From assembly GCA_016839865.1 (NCBI GenBank), contig JAEOTN010000429.1, positions 1-5,401 on the forward strand: a DNA stretch of 5,401 nucleotides, in the 5' to 3' direction. Position numbers and translations under genes: made by a program. Shown piece by piece: positions 1-5,101 of this stretch. This DNA comes from Promethearchaeota archaeon. GTDB lineage: Archaea > Asgardarchaeota > Lokiarchaeia > Sigynarchaeales > MK-D1. The notes beneath the pieces are model-generated. The model was not told the origin of the DNA and searched no databases. It worked only from the letters and a program-made list of their open reading frames with translations. Positions within the stretch are counted from its first letter, which is position 1; the number at the start of each line of letters is the position of its first letter.

Positions 1-7
1 CGATATG

Positions 8-18
8 TAATAATAACT
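8..18 (+). promoter_or_regulatory. Possible TATA-like box for the thiolase gene
   Basis: An AT-only stretch (TAATAATAACT) is centred about 27 nt before the ATG at 40. The spacing matches the two better TATA-like elements in this window, before 4026 and 5102, and would give a leaderless or nearly leaderless mRNA. No purine-rich ribosome binding site precedes ATG 40, which fits that reading. The box is weak and the window begins just upstream, so a BRE element cannot be judged. Confidence 0.25.
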
Positions 19-39
19 AATACTGAACGATGATTGTTT

Positions 40-1341
40 ATGAATGATGTGTATCTAGTAGATTATATCCGTACGCCCTTCTCACGAGCTCGACCTCGAA
101 CTCCATTGAGAGATGCGTTTCATGAAATCTCCGGAACTCGACTTGTAGCAGAGACCTTTAACAATATGTTAGATGTACGCCTTAAAAACAAAGTATTACG
201 AGAGGAAATTGATCATATCTTAATGGGTCAAGCAACTAACTTTGGTAAAAATTTCTCGTTCTCAGGAAGATTGGCAGCCTTTCTGGCAAGATTTCCAGAC
301 AAAATACCTGCTGTGAGTTTAGATCGTCAATGTGGTTCGGGTATGACAGCAATGCATCAAGCATTTATGCAAATTAAATTAGGATATGACGATATTATTC
401 TTGCTACTGCGTTTGAGCATCATACACAAGAACCAATGCACAATAATCCTCATATAAGTCCAGATTTATCGGTTGGTAATCCGATGTCAAGCTGGAATAA
501 TCCAGATGCTGACTTATTCACAGCGGGTTCAATGATTCAAACTGCTCAAAAGTTGTTTGAAATGCGTATGGATGTTTTTACAAAGGAAGATTTAGACCAG
601 TATGGGGTTCGATCTCATAATCTTGCAGAAAAATATACCGAAGCTGGTTTCTTCAAGGGTGAAATTGTCCCTATATTGGGTCATGAAGAAGGAAATCCAA
701 ACAAAGACCTACTAGTAGATCATGATTTAGCGATTAGGAAAGGAGCAACTTATGATCAGATTAAGAAGGTAAAGGTTGTAAGTAAGCCTGGTTGGATGGG
801 TGGTTATATGAATCCATTGTATGATAAGGAAACTTATACAAAAAAGAATGGAGGAAGTTCAGAAGGTGTTATCACTCCTGGTAATTCATCTCCACTGAAT
901 GCAGGGGCATCTACGGTCATAATGATGTCCAAAAAGAAAATGGTAGAAAAAGGCTTAGAACCTCTTGCTCGAGTTGTAGATGTGGGATGGGCTGGAGTTG
1001 ATCCTTCTGTAATGGGAATCGGACCTGTTCCTGCAACTGAACATGCGTTAAAGAATGCAGGATTAACAGTAGATGATATTGATTTTTGGGAAATCAATGA
1101 AGCATTCTGTATTGTTGCTCTTAATGCAATTCATGATCTTGGGATAAAAAATCATGATAAGATTGTTAATGTCCGGGGTGGATCTACTGCAATTGGTCAT
1201 CCTATTGCTGCTACGGGTATTCGAATGCCTGGTACCCTCGCAAGAATATTAAAAGAGGAAAAAGCACGTTATGGTGTTGCAACCATGTGTGTGGGTGGTG
1301 GACAAGGCACTACAATCATAATTGAGAATCCGGAGGCCTAA
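40..1341 (+). CDS. Thiolase (acetyl-CoA C-acyltransferase / acetyltransferase)
   Basis: This is a cytosolic thiolase of the beta-oxidation type. It cleaves 3-ketoacyl-CoA with CoA to give acetyl-CoA and a shortened acyl-CoA, or runs in reverse as a condensation. The ATG at 40 gives 433 aa starting MNDVYLVDYIRTPFSR, the usual thiolase N-terminus; a TTG at 34 would add only two residues. The acyl-accepting cysteine is C98 in DRQCGSGM. NEAF is at 353-356, the catalytic histidine H387 lies in GGSTAIGHP, and the acid/base cysteine C417 lies in CVGGGQG, so the active site is complete. It is longer than the usual 390 aa, with extra sequence around residues 245-275, and is closer to FadI-sized thiolases. 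The usual NDGA motif reads NAGA (287-290). The catalytic motifs are those of the bacterial-type thiolases, not the archaeal HMG-CoA-pathway thiolase that partners a DUF35 protein. HAD1 follows 3 nt later, so the two are probably one operon. Chain-length preference cannot be told from sequence. Confidence 0.95.
   Translation: MNDVYLVDYIRTPFSRARPRTPLRDAFHEISGTRLVAETFNNMLDVRLKNKVLREEIDHILMGQATNFGKNFSFSGRLAAFLARFPDKIPAVSLDRQCGSGMTAMHQAFMQIKLGYDDIILATAFEHHTQEPMHNNPHISPDLSVGNPMSSWNNPDADLFTAGSMIQTAQKLFEMRMDVFTKEDLDQYGVRSHNLAEKYTEAGFFKGEIVPILGHEEGNPNKDLLVDHDLAIRKGATYDQIKKVKVVSKPGWMGGYMNPLYDKETYTKKNGGSSEGVITPGNSSPLNAGASTVIMMSKKKMVEKGLEPLARVVDVGWAGVDPSVMGIGPVPATEHALKNAGLTVDDIDFWEINEAFCIVALNAIHDLGIKNHDKIVNVRGGSTAIGHPIAATGIRMPGTLARILKEEKARYGVATMCVGGGQGTTIIIENPEA
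1332..1336 (+). promoter_or_regulatory. Shine-Dalgarno site for HAD1, inside the thiolase 3' end
   Basis: GGAGG lies 8 nt before the HAD1 ATG at 1345 and is built from the last thiolase codons (Pro-Glu-Ala). Ribosomes ending the thiolase would therefore sit over the HAD1 start region, so translational coupling of the two products is likely. Confidence 0.75.
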
Positions 1342-1344
1342 GAA

Positions 1345-2523
1345 ATGCTAAAAAATATTGTAATCTTGGGTGCTGGTGCTATGGGGAGTGGAATTGCTCA
1401 AATCAATCTCATGGCTGGTTATAATGTGACACTTGTTGATATTAAGGATGAATTTATCGAGAAAGGACTAGGTAAAATTAAATTCGGATTAGGAAAGCTA
1501 GCCGAGAAAGGAAAACTAAAAGGTAGAACTGTAGAGGGAATGCTTTCTTTAGTAAAAACAAGCACTGAAATTGCAGAAGCCGTTAAAGATACCGATCTAG
1601 TATTGGAAGCAGTAGTTGAAGATTTAACTATCAAGGAAAAAGTATTTAAAACTGTGGGTGAGCATGCTCCAGAACATTGTATTATTGTTTCTAACACATC
1701 ATCGATGAGTATCAAGAGTATGGCTAAAGCTTCCAAGCGTCCTGATAAAGTATGTGGTGTACATTTCTTCAATCCTGCTCCATTGATGCGACTGGTCGAA
1801 GTAATCAAATGTAAATATTCATCTGACGAAACCATTAAAAGTGCAGTAGCTTGGGCGTATTCACTACCATGTCTTCGAGGTAAACGATATGTTCCAATTG
1901 TGTTGAAAGATAAACCTGGTTTTATTGCAAATCGTATACAAGCACCAGCAGCGATTGCAATGAATTGGGCGTTAGATTATGCTCAGGAAAACAACATTCC
2001 TGTCGAACATGTGGATAATGATTTATTCATACCTATTGCTCCAATGTCACCGTTTATACTTTTAGATCATGTGGGACTCGATATTAGTTATATGTCTTCA
2101 AAGTATTTCGCTACAACGTTACATGATGATTTCATTCCGGGTATAGTTATCACTGAGAAATTTAAAGCTAAGGAATTGGGAAGGAAAACATCTAAAGGAT
2201 TATATGATTGGAGTAAGGGCACTCCAGTTCCCGATAGAACCCATAAAGCGGGGATTCTTAATTTGGAATTAATCGGTGCAATACAGGCAAATGAGGGATG
2301 TAGGTTACTAGAAGAAGGAGTTGTTGAAGATTGGTCAACAATCGATAAAACTATGGAAGCTGGATTCAATACTCCAGGACCAATGCAATTCTTGGTTGAT
2401 GGAAATCGGGAAAGATGGCTAAAACTTCTAGAGGAATTTGCAGTAAAAACAGGCAAGGAATATCTTAAGCCTTGCGAATTAATGAAATCAGGAAAATACC
2501 GAGAGATGCAACATCTCCCGTAA
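1345..2523 (+). CDS. 3-hydroxyacyl-CoA dehydrogenase, NAD-type (HAD1)
   Basis: It oxidises (S)-3-hydroxyacyl-CoA to 3-ketoacyl-CoA with NAD, feeding the thiolase upstream. The 392-aa protein opens with a Rossmann fold: GAGAMGSG at 9-16, then D32 at the end of the second strand, the residue that normally binds the adenosine ribose of NAD. The active-site set is complete: Ser119 in SNTSS, His140 in HFFNP, Glu152 in LVEVI and Asn196 in PGFIANR. A first C-terminal 3HCDH domain ends around GRKTSKGLYDW (279-289). A second, divergent copy follows (about 300-390; ANEGCRLLEE at 315-324, GFNTPGP at 340-346). This is the HAD half of the multifunctional FadB or archaeal HAD-crotonase fusion plan, but with no crotonase attached; a hydratase is encoded separately at 4026. 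A conserved insert PCLRGKRYVPIVLKD (175-189) precedes the PGF motif. HAD1 is about 61% identical to HAD2 by hand alignment. The start is set by GGAGG 8 nt upstream. Confidence 0.95.
   Translation: MLKNIVILGAGAMGSGIAQINLMAGYNVTLVDIKDEFIEKGLGKIKFGLGKLAEKGKLKGRTVEGMLSLVKTSTEIAEAVKDTDLVLEAVVEDLTIKEKVFKTVGEHAPEHCIIVSNTSSMSIKSMAKASKRPDKVCGVHFFNPAPLMRLVEVIKCKYSSDETIKSAVAWAYSLPCLRGKRYVPIVLKDKPGFIANRIQAPAAIAMNWALDYAQENNIPVEHVDNDLFIPIAPMSPFILLDHVGLDISYMSSKYFATTLHDDFIPGIVITEKFKAKELGRKTSKGLYDWSKGTPVPDRTHKAGILNLELIGAIQANEGCRLLEEGVVEDWSTIDKTMEAGFNTPGPMQFLVDGNRERWLKLLEEFAVKTGKEYLKPCELMKSGKYREMQHLP
2395..2511 (+). repeat. Direct repeat copy A (HAD1 3' end)
   Basis: These 117 nt, encoding the HAD1 residues from VDGNRERW to REMQ, recur at 4883-4999 in the same orientation, 2,488 nt downstream. 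I count 13 mismatches and no gaps, about 89% identity. The two copies bracket HAD2 and the enoyl-CoA hydratase gene. Confidence 0.85.
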
Positions 2524-2534
2524 TTTTTATTTTC
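2521..2534 (+). terminator. Possible oligo-T terminator after HAD1
   Basis: The HAD1 stop codon runs straight into two T runs (TTTTTATTTT). Archaeal RNA polymerase can stop on such U-rich tracts without a hairpin. The tract is short, and HAD2 may still be partly co-transcribed. In the rest of the gap to 2682 I see no hairpin, no convincing promoter and no coding remnant. Confidence 0.35.
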
Positions 2535-2670
2535 TCTATATTTACATTATGATCTTATCCGACAAGTTTTTTATGAGTGTATCAAAAAGTTCTCTAATCT
2601 AAAATTTCGTCATAAAGAAAGCGCTACATCACGTTATTTCAGATAAGGTACACTAAACACTTATTGCTTA

Positions 2671-2675
2671 AGGAG
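2671..2675 (+). promoter_or_regulatory. Shine-Dalgarno site deciding the HAD2 start
   Basis: AGGAG is 7 nt before the ATG at 2683, a normal spacing, but only 1 nt before the in-frame ATG at 2677. The real start is therefore 2683. This also makes the N-terminus (MIKNITVVGSG) line up with that of HAD1 (MLKNIVILGAG). Confidence 0.8.
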
Positions 2676-2682
2676 AATGAAC

Positions 2683-3852
2683 ATGATTAAAAACATCACA
2701 GTTGTTGGTTCCGGTCAAATGGGTGCGGGGATTGCCCAGATTGCTTTAATGGGTGGGTATAATGTTACTCTTGTTATTAAAGACAAATACTTCGACACAT
2801 GCATAGAAAAAGTACAATTTGGATTAGATAAACTGGAATCAAAAAAGAAACTCAAAAAAACTACTTCTGCAGAGTTGTTATCAAAACTCAATCGATCCAC
2901 AAATTTAGCAGAATCTGTGAAGAACGCAGATTTGGTCATGGAAGCAGTTACTGAAAACTTAGAAATTAAAAAGAATGTGTTCAAAATTGCGGGAGAAAAT
3001 GCACCTGAACATTGTATCTTGGTTTCTAATACCTCCTCTATGAGTATTAAGGCACTTGGTGAAGCCTCAGGTCGTCCCGAAAAAGTATGTGGAGCTCACT
3101 TTTTTACTCCTGCACCATTAATGCGATTAGTGGAAATTGTAAGATCTGACAAAAGTTCCGATGAAACTATTGAAATTGTAAAAAAATGGGCTAAGAAACT
3201 ACCATGTGTACGAGGAAAACGGTATGTTCCAATTGTTCTCAAAGACCGACCTGGTTTTATTGGAAACAGACTTCAAGCTCCTGCTATAATTGCTGTTGAT
3301 TGGGCTTTAGATTATGCAGTAGAAAATGGACTCCCCCTAGAACAAGTGGATAATGATTTATATACTCCATTTATTCCAATGTCTCCCTTGATTTTATTAG
3401 ACTATATTGGACTGGATGTTAATTATAAAATTTCAAAACATTATGAGGCCGTTCTCCATCCAGACTTTAAACCCGGTAAATTAATGGACAAAAAAATTGA
3501 GATGAACGAGTTAGGAAAGAAAACAGGAAAAGGAATATATGAATGGAATGGAGACGCTCTTCCTGAAGTAGATCGAACTCACAAAGCAGGAATACTTAGT
3601 CTAGAACTAGTATTCGCTCTTCAAGCAAATGAAGGGTGTAGATTATTGGAAGAGAAAGTTGTAGACAAATATTCAACGGTTGATGACACATTGAGGAATG
3701 GATTCAATATGTTAGGGCCCTTCTCAATACTTATGGATGGGAATGAGGAAAAATGGGTTCAAATGTTGGAGGATTTTGCTAAGAAAACTGGAAAAGTATA
3801 TCTGAAACCTTGTGAACTTATGAAATCTGGGGGATATAAGGAATTTCGCTAG
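2683..3852 (+). CDS. 3-hydroxyacyl-CoA dehydrogenase paralogue with altered cofactor site (HAD2)
   Basis: This 389-aa paralogue of HAD1 is about 61% identical by hand alignment, with the same layout: Rossmann domain (GSGQMGAG at 9-16), a first 3HCDH domain ending near GKKTGKGIYEW (278-288), and a second C-terminal copy (about 300-389). The catalytic positions Ser118, His139, Glu151 and Asn195 are kept, so it is probably an active dehydrogenase. Two changes stand out. HAD1 reads LVDIKD at the end of the second Rossmann strand, while HAD2 reads LVIKD: a clean one-codon loss removes the Asp that normally binds the NAD ribose. The usual HFFNP motif also reads HFFTP (T142). These suggest altered NAD/NADP preference or substrate range; a non-enzymatic role is less likely given the intact catalytic residues. 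It keeps the PCVRGKRYVPIVLKD insert. Its own strong ribosome binding site and the 159-nt upstream gap allow expression separate from HAD1. Confidence 0.92.
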   Translation: MIKNITVVGSGQMGAGIAQIALMGGYNVTLVIKDKYFDTCIEKVQFGLDKLESKKKLKKTTSAELLSKLNRSTNLAESVKNADLVMEAVTENLEIKKNVFKIAGENAPEHCILVSNTSSMSIKALGEASGRPEKVCGAHFFTPAPLMRLVEIVRSDKSSDETIEIVKKWAKKLPCVRGKRYVPIVLKDRPGFIGNRLQAPAIIAVDWALDYAVENGLPLEQVDNDLYTPFIPMSPLILLDYIGLDVNYKISKHYEAVLHPDFKPGKLMDKKIEMNELGKKTGKGIYEWNGDALPEVDRTHKAGILSLELVFALQANEGCRLLEEKVVDKYSTVDDTLRNGFNMLGPFSILMDGNEEKWVQMLEDFAKKTGKVYLKPCELMKSGGYKEFR

Positions 3853-3854
3853 TC

Positions 3855-3902
3855 TTTGGAGGTAAAAGAATCGCTATTGTAATCGAAAATCCTGAACTAT
3901 AA
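3855..3902 (+). pseudogene. Thiolase C-terminal remnant 1
   Basis: In a frame different from HAD2, directly after its stop codon, these bases read FGGKRIAIVIENPEL then stop. The intact thiolase ends GGGQGTTIIIENPEA then stop. Eight of 15 residues match, including IENPE and the position of the stop. The glycine-rich loop is damaged (GGGQG to FGGKR) and nothing thiolase-like lies upstream because HAD2 occupies that space. It is best read as the leftover 3' end of a deleted thiolase copy. It is short, so chance similarity is possible, but the matched position of the stop and the neighbourhood support it. Confidence 0.6.
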
Positions 3903-3931
3903 GTAGTGAGAATCCAGAATTAGAAAATTTT
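3899..3931 (+). pseudogene. Thiolase C-terminal remnant 2
   Basis: A second, shorter trace overlaps the end of remnant 1 in another frame. It reads ISSENPELENF then stop, with ENPEL encoded by 3908-3922. Its DNA (GTGAGAATCCAGA) resembles the end of the intact thiolase (TTGAGAATCCGGA at 1323-1335). It may be a second thiolase 3' end or a small local duplication of remnant 1. The evidence is only about a dozen bases, so this call is tentative. Confidence 0.35.
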
Positions 3932-3970
3932 TAAGTTAAGAAAGATACTGGAATGTTTCAAGGACTCTAT

Positions 3971-3990
3971 AAATTTCCTTAAATTTCCAA
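3971..3990 (+). repeat. Two 10-nt phased AAATTTCC repeats upstream of the hydratase promoter
   Basis: AAATTTCCTT (3971-3980) is followed at once by AAATTTCCAA (3981-3990), one helical turn apart, and then by the TATA-like stretch. An 8-nt inverted pair, ATAAATTT (3969-3976) and AAATTTAT (3990-3997), overlaps them. The placement suits a regulator-binding site or a bent upstream element, but AT-rich spacers produce such patterns readily and no known operator is recognised. Confidence 0.4.
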
Positions 3991-4006
3991 AATTTATTTA
4001 AATAAT
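3987..4006 (+). promoter_or_regulatory. BRE/TATA-like promoter of the enoyl-CoA hydratase gene
   Basis: A purine-rich BRE-like CCAAAA (3987-3992) is followed by TTTATTTAAATAAT (3993-4006). The TTTAAATA core is centred about 25 nt before the ATG at 4026, so transcription would begin at or next to the start codon. No good ribosome binding site is present (only GTGGG at 4016-4020), which agrees with a leaderless message. The hydratase is therefore probably a separate transcription unit. Confidence 0.55.
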
Positions 4007-4025
4007 AAAATAGTAGTGGGAAAAA

Positions 4026-4856
4026 ATGAGTGAAAAAGAATATACACATATCAAAATAGAAAAAAACAAAGAATTCAGTTACGCCACAATTTCTATTAAT
4101 CGTCCTAACAAATTAAATGCGCTTGCTGAAAAGACTTTGAGTGAAATTACAGAGGCATTGGAAGAGTTTGAATTTGATAAATCGGTTAGGTGTGTAGTAC
4201 TTCGTGGTACTAAGGAATTCACAAAAAAACCAGCCTTTTCTTCGGGAGCTGATCTATCCTCAATCAATATTCCTCCTTCTGTTAAATCCAAAAATCTTAT
4301 GGATCAAAGTAGATTACAAATTTTTCGACATTCATGTTACACCAAAATAGAAAAATTTCACAAACCTATCATTGCGGCCGTAGACGGATTTGCATTGGGT
4401 GGGGGATTTGAGTTGGCACTAGTTTGTGATATAATAATTGCTTCTAAACGCTCGATTTTTGGATTTCCTGAAGTAAAACGGGGACTTTTCCCAACTAATG
4501 GCGGAACCCAAAGATTGGTAAGAAATGGTATTGGGAAAGTTCGTGCGAAAACTATGATGTTTTTCGGGGACAATTATGATGCTCAAACTATGTACGATTG
4601 GGGAGTTATTTCTGCTGTTGTAGATGATGAAAAATTTGAAGATGTAGTTCATGAGAAAGCTTCGTTTTTAGGTACAGGTCCTACAAAGTGCTTATTTGTA
4701 ATTAAAAAAGCAATTGATTATGGCTCTCAAGTTCCTATCGATTTAGGAATAGAATTTGAACATCTCGGCTTTGCAATCCACTCTCAATCCAAGGATTTAA
4801 AAGAAGGAATCTATGCTTTTATCGAAAAGCGTAAACCAAATTTTACTGGAAAGTAG
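4026..4856 (+). CDS. Enoyl-CoA hydratase (crotonase family)
   Basis: This 276-aa cytosolic crotonase-family enzyme probably adds water to trans-2-enoyl-CoA, making the 3-hydroxyacyl-CoA used by the HAD proteins. The family signatures occur in order: RPNKLNAL (26-33), the first oxyanion-hole segment FSSGADL (71-77), KPIIAAVDGFALGGGFELAL (113-132) and FGFPEVKRGLFPTNGGTQRL (145-164). The two glutamates that act in rat mitochondrial hydratase (E144 and E164) correspond to E129 in GGGFEL and E149 in FPEV. Both are present, which favours true hydratase activity over isomerase-only or other crotonase functions. The usual PGAGG reads PTNGG (156-160). The C-terminus, KEGIYAFIEKRKPNFTGK, is typical and complete. 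The length is slightly above the usual 260 aa. A promoter just upstream and the 173-nt gap after HAD2 suggest its own transcript. Substrate chain length is unknown. Confidence 0.93.
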   Translation: MSEKEYTHIKIEKNKEFSYATISINRPNKLNALAEKTLSEITEALEEFEFDKSVRCVVLRGTKEFTKKPAFSSGADLSSINIPPSVKSKNLMDQSRLQIFRHSCYTKIEKFHKPIIAAVDGFALGGGFELALVCDIIIASKRSIFGFPEVKRGLFPTNGGTQRLVRNGIGKVRAKTMMFFGDNYDAQTMYDWGVISAVVDDEKFEDVVHEKASFLGTGPTKCLFVIKKAIDYGSQVPIDLGIEFEHLGFAIHSQSKDLKEGIYAFIEKRKPNFTGK

Positions 4857-4873
4857 TATAATAGATAGACTAT

Positions 4874-5011
4874 GGCCTAATGGTTGATGGAAATCGAGAG
4901 AGATGGCCAAAACTTCTAGAAGAATTTGCAGAAAAAACCGGGAAAGAATATCTAAAACCTTGCGAACTTATGAAATCAGGAAAATATCGAGAGATGCAAT
5001 ACATAAAATAG
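4874..5011 (+). pseudogene. C-terminal remnant of a third 3-hydroxyacyl-CoA dehydrogenase
   Basis: Starting 17 nt after the hydratase stop, an open frame reads GLMVDGNRERWPKLLEEF and continues through ELMKSGKYREM to QYIK and a stop at 5009-5011. Over 39 codons it matches the HAD1 tail at 37 residues and the HAD2 tail at only 26. At DNA level it is about 89% identical to 2395-2511, and 11 of the 13 differences are silent. It seems to start with a 9-nt in-frame deletion relative to HAD1 (PMQFLVDGN becomes LMVDGN), and no HAD sequence lies before it. The Rossmann and catalytic domains are missing, so it cannot be an enzyme. An ATG at 4880 would allow a 43-aa peptide, but there is no ribosome binding site. 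It is best read as the 3' scar of a lost HAD gene. Confidence 0.85.
4883..4999 (+). repeat. Direct repeat copy B (HAD tail scar)
   Basis: This is the partner of 2395-2511 in the same orientation, with 13 mismatches in 117 nt and no gaps. Similarity to HAD1 stops at about 4999: the HAD1 end (HLP) and the scar end (YIK) differ, as does all following DNA. Confidence 0.85.
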
Positions 5012-5012
5012 A

Positions 5013-5037
5013 CTTTTTTCATTTTTCATCTTTATTT
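5013..5037 (+). terminator. T-rich terminator after the HAD scar
   Basis: Directly after the scar's stop codon come repeated T runs (six T, five T, three T, three T) broken by CA and CATC. No hairpin precedes them. This resembles archaeal U-tract termination and would end the hydratase transcript before the next promoter. Confidence 0.5.
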
Positions 5038-5071
5038 ATCAAAATTATTGTTCAAAAATTGGTCCTAATTT

Positions 5072-5080
5072 CTTATATTT
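5072..5080 (+). promoter_or_regulatory. TATA-like box of the membrane protein gene
   Basis: CTTATATTT is centred about 26 nt before the ATG at 5102, again predicting a leaderless transcript. No ribosome binding site is seen between it and the ATG, where CTCCTTTTTTC is pyrimidine-rich. Confidence 0.5.
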
Positions 5081-5101
5081 CCAACAAGTACTCCTTTTTT
5101 C

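Noticed and set aside
34..39. TTG at 34 as the thiolase start
   Set aside because: It adds only Met-Phe before a normal ATG start whose product begins like other thiolases, and no ribosome binding site supports it.
2677..2682. ATG at 2677 as the HAD2 start
   Set aside because: The AGGAG site would be 1 nt from it; ATG 2683 has proper spacing and aligns with HAD1.
2524..2682. A further gene remnant, hairpin RNA or riboswitch between HAD1 and HAD2
   Set aside because: I read all three forward frames and found no HAD or thiolase trace, no stable stem and no known riboswitch core.
834..2984. Antisense open frames over the thiolase and both HADs
   Set aside because: They follow from the codon pattern of the strongly supported plus-strand genes, and show no family motifs or start signals.
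3858..3862. GGAGG as a ribosome binding site for a small gene after HAD2
   Set aside because: No start codon lies at a suitable distance; the bases are explained as the Gly-Gly codons of the thiolase remnant.
4880..5011. A real 43-aa gene from ATG 4880
   Set aside because: The Met is simply an internal residue of the ancestral HAD, there is no ribosome binding site and it lacks any complete domain; kept as a pseudogene, with the alternative noted.
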